Program-made: the position numbers and the translations under genes | Assembly (NCBI GenBank): GCA_902826455.1 | Contig: CADEEV010000020.1 | Span: 18,721 to 82,720 of the forward strand | DNA length: 64,000 nt | Source: an uncultured Acidobacteriota bacterium | GTDB taxonomy: Bacteria > Acidobacteriota > Vicinamibacteria > Fen-336 | Reading direction: 5' to 3' | The notes under the pieces: model-generated | Databases searched by the model: none | What the model was told of the DNA's origin: nothing | The model's input: the letters and a program-made list of their open reading frames with translations, nothing else | Shown here: piece by piece, positions 56,954-64,000 of the stretch | Position numbering within the stretch: position 1 is the stretch's first letter | How the letters are laid out: each line of letters opens with the position of its first letter

Positions 56954-59900
56954 GCTTCGAGCCGGTCGACCACGCCGCGCGCGAGCGCGTGCGGCGCGAC
57001 CTCGGCACGAGCCTGATCCTCGAAGCCGGCGCCGGCACCGGAAAGACGACCCTGCTCATCGACCGCATCGAGGCCCTCGTCCTGTCGGGAACCGCGGGGC
57101 TCGACCAGATCGCGGCCGTCACCTTCACGGAGAACGCCGCGACCACGATGAAGCTGCGGCTGCGCGAGCGCCTCGAGCAGGCGCGGGCCCGGGACACGGC
57201 GCCGCCGGCGGAGCGGGAGCGCGCGGCCGGCGCCCTCGACGTCCTGGAGCGCGCGGCGATCTGCACCATCCACGCACTGTGCGCGGCGCTCCTCGAAGAG
57301 CGTCCCCTGGAATGCGGGGTCGTGCCGGGCTTCCGCGTCGCCGACGAGTCCCTGGCCGACCTGCTGTTCGCCGAGGCCTGGGACGAGTGGCTGACCGAGC
57401 GGCTGCTGGGCGGCGACGAGATCCTCGTGGAGGCGCTGGATGCCGGCATCGCCCTCGAAGGCGAGGGTTTCTTCGGCGAGCGCAGCTCGTTGCGCGGCCT
57501 CGCGCGCCGGCTCGTCGAGCAGCGCGACCTGCAGCCCCTCGTCGCCGACGGCTTCGCCGACCCCGGGCTCTGGCGCGAAGAGCTCCTGTCCCGCGCCCGC
57601 CGCGGCACGGAGCTCGCGGCCCAGGCCAAGGATGGCGACGCCCTCGCGGCGCGCCTCGTGGCCCTCGGGCAGTTCGCCGAGGCGGCGCGCTTCCTGGAAG
57701 GACGCGCCCTCGCTCAACACCTGGCGCGGATGGAGACGATCCCGCGCAACTTCGGCCACAAGCCGCGCTGGCCCGCCCCCGAGGTCCTCGAGGAGGCCCG
57801 CGACGTCGCGGCCTGGACCAAGACGGCCAAGGACGCCTGGGCCTCCGCGCGCGCGGAGATCCTCCACGGCCGGCTCGTCCGCGCCCTCGCGAGCGTCACG
57901 GCCGGCTACACCCGCAAGAAGGCCGAGCGCGGCGTCCTCGACTTCCTCGACCTGCTGCTCACGACACGGAACGCGTTGCGCGATCGCGAGAGCGTGCGCC
58001 ACTACTTTCGCGCCCGCTTCCGGGTGCTCATCATCGACGAGTTCCAGGACACGGACCCGCTCCAGGTGGAGATCGCGGAGTTCCTGGCCGGGCAGGTCCC
58101 GGGCGACCTCGTGCTCGTCGGCGACGCGAAGCAATCGATCTACCGCTTCCGGCGTGCCGAGGTGTCGCTCTTCGAGCGCATCGCGGAGCGCGCGGCCCGG
58201 ACGCCCGGCCAGGCCGTCCTCCACCTCACGCAGAACTTCCGGTCGCGATCCTCGATCCTGCGCTTCGTGAACCGCGCGTTCGCCGCGCTCATCCAGCCCT
58301 CGATCGAAGCCGGCCAGACGCGCTACGAGGCGATCGACCCGCCGCCCGGCCTGCCCGAGGAGCCCTCGGTGCTCGCGCTGCGCTTCGAGGCGTCCCTGGC
58401 CGAAGGCGAGGCGCTCCTGCGCGCCGAGGCCGCGGCGCTCGCGACGCTGCTCGCCGAGCTGGCTCGGGGCAGCGCGTCGGTGCGCGATCCGGAGACGCGC
58501 GCCTTGCGCCCGAGCCGGGCCGGCGACGTCATGGTGCTCGCGCGCCGGCTCACCCAGGTGCGGGCCCTCGAGGAGGCCCTCGAGGCGGCCGGCCTGCGCT
58601 TCACGGTGGAGGGCGGCAAGTCCTTCTTCGATCGCCAGGAGGTCCACGAGACGGTCTCCGTCCTGAAGGCGATCGACGACCCTTCGGATCGCGTCGCGCT
58701 GGTGAGCGCTTTGCGCTCGTCGTTCTTCGGCGTGAGCGACCGCGACATCGTGAGCTACGCCCTCACCGGCGGAGCGCTGTCGCTCGGGCCCGGCGATCCG
58801 GAGAAGCCCGGCGGCGACTCACTCGCGCCGGCCCTGGACGTCCTGAGCCGGCTCCATCGCGCGCGGACGCGGATCTCCGTCGGCGCGCTGCTCGAGCAGC
58901 TCTACGACGACTGCCGGATCCTTGCGGCGCTCACGGGCACCCGGCGTGGCGAGTCGCGGATCGGCAACCTCGAGAAGGTCGTGACGCTCGCGCGCCAGTC
59001 CACGGACCTCGGAGCCCTCACGGTGCGCGGCTTCGTGCGCCTGCTCGAGGAGCGGATCGCCTCGGCGCGCGAGGAGCCCGACCTGCCCACCACGCGGCCG
59101 GGCGACCCGGCCACGATCCGCATCCTGTCGATCCACAAGGCGAAGGGGCTCGAGGCTCCGATCGTGGCGCTCTACGACTCCGCCGACGAGATGAAGCCCC
59201 GCGCCGAGACGATCCCGCTCTGGGACGAGGGACGCATCGCGGTGGGCTTCCGGGCCGGTTGCCAGCCGCCGCGCTGGGACGAGCTCAAGACCCGCGAGGA
59301 GGCGCGCGGCTGGGCCGAGGGCCGCCGCCTGCTCTACGTGGCCTGCACCCGCGCCCGCGACTTCCTGATCGTGCCGGTGCCCCCCGGGGACGCTCGCGTC
59401 GGGAATTTCTGGAAGGACGTCGTGGGCTTCCTGCCGCGTGGCAGCGACGACGACGTGCAGGTGATCGACGCGGCGGACCTGCCGCTGCCGGATGCCGCCG
59501 ACGCGCGGCCCGACCTGCGGCTGCTGTGGGCAGCCTCCGGCGGAGACGCCACGGCCACCGGCTGGGAGATGCGCCGCAAGGCGCTCCTCGAGGACGCCGC
59601 CACACGGCCGTTCACGCCGATCTCCGCCACCCGAGCCGCCGCCCGCACGGCGGCGCCGCCCGTGGGCGCGCTCCCAGGGAGCGAAGGCGGCCGCGACTTC
59701 GGCAGTCTCGTCCACCGCCTCCTCGAGTGGATTCCCCTCGATGCCGCGGCCGAGGCCGCGTCCATGGCCGCGGCCCTCGCGCCGAGCTTCGGCATCGACG
59801 CCGCGGGAGCGCGCCGCGCGGCGGAGGCGGTGAGCCGCGCCCTCGCCCTGCCGATCATGGAGCGCGCCCGCCGCGCGGCCCGCGTGTACCGCGAGGTGCC

Positions 59901-60147
59901 CCTCGCGTTCGCCGACGGCTCCGACCTGATCGAGGGCTACCTCGACCTCGTCTTCGAGGAAGACGGGCAGCTCGTGATCGTGGACTACAAGAGCGACCAG
60001 ATCCTGCCGGAGCAGGCCGTCGCACAGGCCCACCATCACGCGCCGCAGCTGCAGCTCTACGGGCGCGGCCTGGCCCAGGCCACGGGCCAGGGCGTCAAGG
60101 AGCGCCTGGTGCTGTTCACGACCCTGGGCGAGGTGGTGCCGGTCTAG
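56950..60147 (+). CDS. addA: AddA-like UvrD-family helicase-nuclease
   Basis: A 1065-residue ATP-dependent DNA helicase with a C-terminal RecB-type nuclease, the motor subunit of an AddAB complex. Walker A is AGAGTGKTT (25-33). Motif Ia follows as VTFTENAA, motif II as IIDEFQDTDPLQ, motif III as GDAKQSIYRFR, and motif V/VI as ILSIHKAKGLE and LLYVACTRARD. The nuclease shows LDLVFEEDG (D999) and VDYKSD (D1012, K1014). The GTG at 56950 overlaps the sulfatase-TPR stop by 4 bp. The addB-like gene lies upstream beyond a TonB receptor and the sulfatase gene. Its end shares CTAG with the convergent DUF4388 gene. Confidence 0.92.
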   Translation: MSFEPVDHAARERVRRDLGTSLILEAGAGTGKTTLLIDRIEALVLSGTAGLDQIAAVTFTENAATTMKLRLRERLEQARARDTAPPAERERAAGALDVLERAAICTIHALCAALLEERPLECGVVPGFRVADESLADLLFAEAWDEWLTERLLGGDEILVEALDAGIALEGEGFFGERSSLRGLARRLVEQRDLQPLVADGFADPGLWREELLSRARRGTELAAQAKDGDALAARLVALGQFAEAARFLEGRALAQHLARMETIPRNFGHKPRWPAPEVLEEARDVAAWTKTAKDAWASARAEILHGRLVRALASVTAGYTRKKAERGVLDFLDLLLTTRNALRDRESVRHYFRARFRVLIIDEFQDTDPLQVEIAEFLAGQVPGDLVLVGDAKQSIYRFRRAEVSLFERIAERAARTPGQAVLHLTQNFRSRSSILRFVNRAFAALIQPSIEAGQTRYEAIDPPPGLPEEPSVLALRFEASLAEGEALLRAEAAALATLLAELARGSASVRDPETRALRPSRAGDVMVLARRLTQVRALEEALEAAGLRFTVEGGKSFFDRQEVHETVSVLKAIDDPSDRVALVSALRSSFFGVSDRDIVSYALTGGALSLGPGDPEKPGGDSLAPALDVLSRLHRARTRISVGALLEQLYDDCRILAALTGTRRGESRIGNLEKVVTLARQSTDLGALTVRGFVRLLEERIASAREEPDLPTTRPGDPATIRILSIHKAKGLEAPIVALYDSADEMKPRAETIPLWDEGRIAVGFRAGCQPPRWDELKTREEARGWAEGRRLLYVACTRARDFLIVPVPPGDARVGNFWKDVVGFLPRGSDDDVQVIDAADLPLPDAADARPDLRLLWAASGGDATATGWEMRRKALLEDAATRPFTPISATRAAARTAAPPVGALPGSEGGRDFGSLVHRLLEWIPLDAAAEAASMAAALAPSFGIDAAGARRAAEAVSRALALPIMERARRAARVYREVPLAFADGSDLIEGYLDLVFEEDGQLVIVDYKSDQILPEQAVAQAHHHAPQLQLYGRGLAQATGQGVKERLVLFTTLGEVVPV

Positions 60148-60914
60148 CCGAGCACGTCGCCGAGGCCGTCGTCCTCGGGCTCGGCGGCGGCGGGGGTCGG
60201 CGCGTCCAGGCGCCGCACGAGTCCGATCACGCGATACGCCCAGAGGGCGCGGCAGACCTCGATCGACGGCAGGATGGAGCGGGCGCAGATGGCGTCGAGG
60301 CTGTCGCCCTCGAGGAGCGACGTCAGGATCTCGAGCTGTCCGTCGGTGAGCGTCATCTTCGCGGCCACCGGGCCGTAGCCCTCGACGCGCTGGTACGTCG
60401 ACTCGAGGGTCCCCACCGCGCGGTGGATGCGCGCCCACGAGTTGATGCGCCGGATGCCCTCGACGATGAGGTCCGGCGTCGAGATGTTGAGGGTGATCGC
60501 CTCGGCCGGGCGCTGACCTTCCTGGAGCCGGTAGCGGCCCTCGGTCCAGAGGAACGCCCCGTAGATGATCTCCTGGGTGTGGTCGACGACGGCCCGCACG
60601 AGATCCTTCGGAGGCAGCACACCCTGCTCGACGAGCACCGTGCCGAGGCGGCGGCCCGGTGCGATGGCCCGGCCCGCGTCCACGTACTCGCGCAGGGTCA
60701 CACGGCCGCGCCGCAGCAGGAGCTCGCCCAGCCGCTCGTCGGGATCCGAGGACGACGCGAACACGAGACGCCCGTCCTCGAGGGTGACGCTCTTGCCGAA
60801 CCCGCCGTGGGTGAGCGTCAGGGAGCCGGAAAAATTCCGCTCGTAGAGATGGTGGACGAGTTCGGGGAAGTCCCGCTCGGCGAGGCTCCCCTCGGGCTTC
60901 AACGCGGCGGCCAC
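60144..60914 (-). CDS. DUF4388 (PATAN-like) domain protein
   Basis: A 256-residue cytosolic protein. Residues 5-65 form a DUF4388 domain (ERDFPELVHHLYERNFSGSL, GKSVTLEDGRLVFASSSDP). Residues 66-150 resemble a second helical module with LGELLLRRG and LGTVLVEQGVL, a pair of linker motifs seen in type IV pilus or gliding regulators of Acidobacteriota and Myxococcota. The C-terminus is winged-helix-like. The GTG at 60914 is used because homology starts there; a TTG at 60941 is also open. Its function is likely regulatory through protein contacts. It shares its stop region with the addA-like gene. Confidence 0.78.
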   Translation of the reverse strand: MAAALKPEGSLAERDFPELVHHLYERNFSGSLTLTHGGFGKSVTLEDGRLVFASSSDPDERLGELLLRRGRVTLREYVDAGRAIAPGRRLGTVLVEQGVLPPKDLVRAVVDHTQEIIYGAFLWTEGRYRLQEGQRPAEAITLNISTPDLIVEGIRRINSWARIHRAVGTLESTYQRVEGYGPVAAKMTLTDGQLEILTSLLEGDSLDAICARSILPSIEVCRALWAYRVIGLVRRLDAPTPAAAEPEDDGLGDVLG

Positions 60915-60991
60915 TGGAGTATCGCGGGACTTTAACCGCAAGGCCGCGAAGCGCCAAGCGCGGTCCGGAGCCGTCCGGGGCGCGTGATAAG

Positions 60992-61960
60992 GTGCCGGGA
61001 GTGACGGAAGCGCTCGAAGCCACGCAACCCGAGGCGCCCGCCGAGCCCCGGCCCTTCTCGTGGTCCGTGTCGCGCCACGACACTTTCGATTCCTGCCCGC
61101 GCCGCTACTTCTATTCGTACTACGCGTCGGTCGAGGACCCCGAGATCAAGCGCCTCAAGAAGCTCTCGGCGCTCCCCCTGTGGGCCGGCAGCCTCGTCCA
61201 CGAGACGATCGAGGCGTTCCTCAAGGCCCACGACGCGATCCCCTCCGAGACCGAGCAGCAGGCGATCATCCACACTGCGGTCCACGGCCAGATGCTCTCG
61301 GACTGGAAGGACAGCGAGAGCGGCTCCCTGCGCTTCCGCCTCTTCGAGCACGAGTACCAGGTGCCGGTCGAGGCGGAGGACAAGAAGATCGCCGTCGGCA
61401 TCGTGATGCGCTCGCTGCGGAACTTCTTCCGGAGCCCCACGCTCGCCGACGCCTTCGCCTCGGGCAAGGACCGCTGGCTGAGCGTCGAGGATCTCGTCTC
61501 CTTCGACGTCTCGGGCACCGAGGTGCTGCTGCGCATGGACCTCGCGTACCGCCGCCGCGACGACCGCGTCGTGATCGTCGACTGGAAGACCGGGCGCTCC
61601 GAGGGCCGCTTCAACGAGACCCAGCTCGCCGGGTACGCCCTCTACGCGGCCCGCCAGGGATGGGTGAAGGAACCGACGGAGATCGAGACCGAGCTCGCCT
61701 ACCTCGCGATTCCGCGCTACGTGACCCGGACCGTCGACGGCGCGACCCTGGAGCGGGCCCAGGCCTTCATCGAGCGCAGCGCCACGCGCATGAAGGGGCT
61801 GCTCCTCGACCCGGTCCTGAACCTCGCGCGCATCGACGACTTCGCGAAGCACGAGCGGCCCCTGCGCTGCCGGCGCTGCAACTTCCGCCGGTTGTGCTTT
61901 CCGCGGACCGAGGACCTGCCGGCGTTCCCGCCGCCCGAGCCCGAGATCCTGCCCTTCTAG
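60992..61960 (+). CDS. Cas4/AddB-like PD-(D/E)XK nuclease with Fe-S cluster
   Basis: A 322-residue single-domain nuclease. The fold resembles the C-terminal domain of AddB and Cas4. C35 (DSCPRRYFY) with C293, C296 and C302 (CRRCNFRRLC) makes the four-Cys iron-sulfur pattern that clamps the nuclease. Catalytic residues are in LLRMDLAYRRR and VIVDWKTGRSEG, with a QLAGYALYA motif III after them. The GTG at 60992 or 61001 is the start. No cas genes or repeats are present, so a role in DNA repair beside AddAB is more likely than CRISPR adaptation. Confidence 0.87.
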   Translation: MPGVTEALEATQPEAPAEPRPFSWSVSRHDTFDSCPRRYFYSYYASVEDPEIKRLKKLSALPLWAGSLVHETIEAFLKAHDAIPSETEQQAIIHTAVHGQMLSDWKDSESGSLRFRLFEHEYQVPVEAEDKKIAVGIVMRSLRNFFRSPTLADAFASGKDRWLSVEDLVSFDVSGTEVLLRMDLAYRRRDDRVVIVDWKTGRSEGRFNETQLAGYALYAARQGWVKEPTEIETELAYLAIPRYVTRTVDGATLERAQAFIERSATRMKGLLLDPVLNLARIDDFAKHERPLRCRRCNFRRLCFPRTEDLPAFPPPEPEILPF

Positions 61961-61965
61961 CGGCC

Positions 61966-62715
61966 CTACTTCTTGAGGTGCGCGGCGAAGAACGCCGTGG
62001 TGCGGGCCTGGGCGTCCTTGGCCGCACCTTCACGATAGCCGCCCCAGGGGTTGTTCACGTTGGCGAAGGCGTGGGGCGCACCGGGGTAGATCTTCACGTC
62101 CACCGACTTGCCGGCGGCCTTCATCGCGGCCTCGAAGGCCTTGGCCTGCTCGGGCGACGGGCCCTTGTCGTCGCCGCCGTAGTTGCCCAGCACCGGGGCC
62201 TTGATCTTCGCGATGTCCTCGGGCTTCGTCGGCGGGGCGCCGTAGTAGGCGACCGCGGCCGCGAGCGTCGGCTCCGTCGTCGCGAGGCGCAGCGACCACT
62301 TGCCGCCCATGCACCAGCCGATCACGCCGATCCTCTTCTTGTTGACGTCGGGCCGCGCGGCGAGCATCGCGAAGGCGCCGGCGAGATCGGCCGCGGCGCG
62401 CTCGTCGGGGAGGCCCATCATGTACTGATGGGCGTTGTCCTGGTCGGTCGCGACCTTCCCGCGGTACAGATCGACCGCGAGCGCGACGTAGCCGTCCTTC
62501 GCCAGGCCTCGGGCCTGGTCCTTCACCCAGTCGTTGAGGCCCCACCATTCCTGGATCACGACGACGGCGGGGAACGGGCCCTTGCCCTCGGGCATCGCGA
62601 GGAAGCCGCTGCCCTGGTCGGTGCCGCCGCTCTTGAACGTGATGGACTGCTCGGCCGCGCGGGCCGAGCCGGAGAGAACGCCCGCGACGAGCGCGAGCAG
62701 GACGAGCTTCTTCAT
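61966..62715 (-). CDS. Secreted dienelactone hydrolase-family protein
   Basis: A 249-residue exported alpha/beta hydrolase. The signal peptide spans about 1-20 (ALVAGVLSGSARA). The nucleophile is C135 in IGWCMGGKW, with D182 or D183 in GNYGGDDKG and H215 in PGAPHAFAN completing a Cys-Asp-His triad as in dienelactone hydrolase. The substrate in the periplasm is unknown. The ATG at 62715 follows GTGAGG. It lies 29 bp after the CcsBA gene on the same strand and ends 5 bp from the convergent nuclease gene. Confidence 0.9.
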   Translation of the reverse strand: MKKLVLLALVAGVLSGSARAAEQSITFKSGGTDQGSGFLAMPEGKGPFPAVVVIQEWWGLNDWVKDQARGLAKDGYVALAVDLYRGKVATDQDNAHQYMMGLPDERAAADLAGAFAMLAARPDVNKKRIGVIGWCMGGKWSLRLATTEPTLAAAVAYYGAPPTKPEDIAKIKAPVLGNYGGDDKGPSPEQAKAFEAAMKAAGKSVDVKIYPGAPHAFANVNNPWGGYREGAAKDAQARTTAFFAAHLKK

Positions 62716-62744
62716 GAGGACCTCACTAGAGGAAGAACCGAACG

Positions 62745-64000
62745 TCAGTGTGCGGCCGGCAGCGCGTCTGCGGGCACGGCCAGGCCCTTCTTCGCGAGCT
62801 GGGCCCGGTAGCGGGTCAGCGCCGCGACGATCACGAGAACCTCGAAGGCCACGAAGCTGCCGACGTACGCGTAGCCGCCGGAGCCGAAGCCGTAGGAGTG
62901 GAGCCCGGTGCCGAGGACGAAGTTGACGCCGTACCAGGCCATCAGCACGAGCAGGAAGCCCAGCAGCGAGCCGACCGCGGTGCCGAAGTCCTTGATCCAG
63001 CCGAAGAGTCTTCCGTGGAGGATCGCGAGGTAGCCGAGGAGCGCGATGAGCGCCCAGGTCTCCTTCGGGTCCCAGCCCCAGAAACGGCCCCACGAATAGG
63101 ACGCCCAGACGCCTCCCAGCATCGTGCCGACCGCGAGGAACAGCGTCCCGACCTGCAGCGCGCGGTAGAGGAACAAGGACAGGGTCTTGAGGAGCGCCGC
63201 CCGGTGCGGCGCGAAGAAGTACAGCCCGAGGTTCGCGTGGCCGATGCCCATCGCCAGCAGGAAGGCCGCATAGCCCAGGGTGATCGTGAGCACGTGGACC
63301 GTGAGCCACATGTTGTCGCGCAGCACCGGCACCAGGGGCTCGATGGAGCCGTCCAGGATCGGCACGTTGTCCGCGAGGATCAGGCAGATCACCGCGAGGG
63401 CCGCGGCGCACACCGCGAAGTACCGGGCGCGGTAGAAGACCTCGAAGATCAACGCGAAGGCCACGGCGCCCCAGGCCACCCAGATCACCGACTCGTACAT
63501 GTTCGTCACGGGCGGCCGGCCCGATATGAACACGCGCAGGGCCATGCCGTAGGCATGCAGGCCGAACCCGGCCAGGACCGCGCCGGTGCCGAGCCAGGTG
63601 ATCGCCCGGGCCTGCAGCGGGAAGCTCGCGAGCAGGAGAAGGAAGCCGAGGAGGTACAGCACCCACGCGCTGCGGAACGGCTTGAAGCGGTTGTAGTGGA
63701 CCTCGCGGGCGATGTCCTTCTGGGCCGGATAGACGCCGGGTGCCAGCTCGGCGAGCCGGTTGTGGAGCGCCAGGCCGGCGGAGGAAAGCCCCGCCTTGTC
63801 ACCGGCCTGGTACGCGGAGACCACCGCGGTCATCAGCGTGCCGATGCGCTGGAGCGGCGGCGCCTGGGCGGTCTGCAGGTCGGCGAGGGAGAACCACGAC
63901 GCGCGTGGATCCGTGGGATGGGGGACGATGTGGAGCGCCTCGCCCGAGAAGATGCTCGCCATGAGCGCGAGCGTGTCGTAGAGCTGGGTGATCTCGCGCT
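62745..64000 (-). CDS. Cytochrome c maturation protein CcsBA type, C-terminal part (cut by window edge)
   Basis: About 418 residues are visible, and the frame stays open to the right edge, so the protein is longer. The first 100 residues are a periplasmic domain (IVPHPTDPRASWFSLADL, then IAREVHYNRFKPF) typical of the loop before CcsA in fused CcsBA proteins. The CcsA part has about eight helices with the haem-handling WWD segment WGRFWGWDPKETW and conserved His such as in LTVHVLTITLGY. It would attach haem to apocytochromes c in the periplasm. An ATG at 63962 exists, but the upstream sequence continues the family pattern, so it is not the start. Confidence 0.88.
   Translation of the reverse strand, partial: REITQLYDTLALMASIFSGEALHIVPHPTDPRASWFSLADLQTAQAPPLQRIGTLMTAVVSAYQAGDKAGLSSAGLALHNRLAELAPGVYPAQKDIAREVHYNRFKPFRSAWVLYLLGFLLLLASFPLQARAITWLGTGAVLAGFGLHAYGMALRVFISGRPPVTNMYESVIWVAWGAVAFALIFEVFYRARYFAVCAAALAVICLILADNVPILDGSIEPLVPVLRDNMWLTVHVLTITLGYAAFLLAMGIGHANLGLYFFAPHRAALLKTLSLFLYRALQVGTLFLAVGTMLGGVWASYSWGRFWGWDPKETWALIALLGYLAILHGRLFGWIKDFGTAVGSLLGFLLVLMAWYGVNFVLGTGLHSYGFGSGGYAYVGSFVAFEVLVIVAALTRYRAQLAKKGLAVPADALPAAH

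Noticed and set aside
60992..61960. Cas4-like nuclease as part of a CRISPR system
   Set aside because: No repeat array and no other cas gene is found; the AddA- and AddB-like genes nearby explain it better.

Overview
The window is about 70% G+C, densely coded on both strands, and looks like chromosomal DNA of an Acidobacteriota bacterium. That placement is an inference from gene content: two neighbouring genes of the 'VWFA-related acidobacterial domain' type, a very large carboxypeptidase-regulatory-like TonB-dependent receptor, a sulfatase-TPR fusion, DUF4388 and DUF4412 proteins, and many 4-bp start/stop overlaps. No tRNA, rRNA, CRISPR array, insertion sequence or prophage was seen. No stretch over 300 bases lacks a gene.

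Layout. 1-5970 (minus): a tripartite MacAB/TolC-type efflux operon (outer membrane factor, membrane fusion protein, a TPR membrane protein, ATPase, permease cut by the left edge). 5999-9758 (plus): a ZIP metal transporter with a possible Fur-family box, then a catalytic plus non-catalytic M16 peptidase pair. 9768-12417 (minus): an F0-only ATP synthase operon with an SCP2-like protein at its end. 12499-18679: an osmoadaptation island with glucosylglycerate phosphorylase, a Na+/H+ antiporter, a TrkA-type K+ regulator, and glucosyl-3-phosphoglycerate phosphatase and synthase. 18787-24737: an AI-2E-family permease and a second efflux operon with three fusion proteins and one MacB-like permease but no ATPase. 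24750-29095 (minus): nuoM and nuoL as a separate unit with a good sigma-70-type promoter, behind a MoaB/MogA gene. 29127-31497: two VWFA proteins and a methyltransferase.

31620-35102 (minus) is the most unusual region. One operon encodes a lipoprotein, an ECF sigma factor, a zinc-binding anti-sigma factor, a TPR/HEAT-like protein and a small secreted protein. Three of the five end in the same uncharacterised domain, and an ECF-like promoter precedes the operon. A Tyr/Pro/Arg-rich secreted protein with its own promoter and terminator follows.

35158-41532 holds a LOG-family protein overlapping a NAD-type isocitrate dehydrogenase, a four-helix membrane protein with a DUF4412 protein, a GGDEF-PilZ protein, a BamA-like barrel and a secreted partner. 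41563-44997 is a nitrogen unit: a GAF/sigma-54 activator, a near-consensus sigma-54 promoter, an ammonium transporter and a PII protein with a divergent T-loop. Matching inverted sites lie before the activator gene and before amtB. 44994-47626 (minus) links a pseudokinase membrane protein, PnuC and a NadR-type kinase. 47724-61960 contains an orphan solute-binding protein, AddB-like and AddA-like repair nuclease genes separated by a TonB receptor and a sulfatase-TPR gene, a DUF4388 protein and a Cas4/AddB-like Fe-S nuclease. The right end has a dienelactone hydrolase and the C-terminal part of a fused CcsBA cytochrome c maturation protein.
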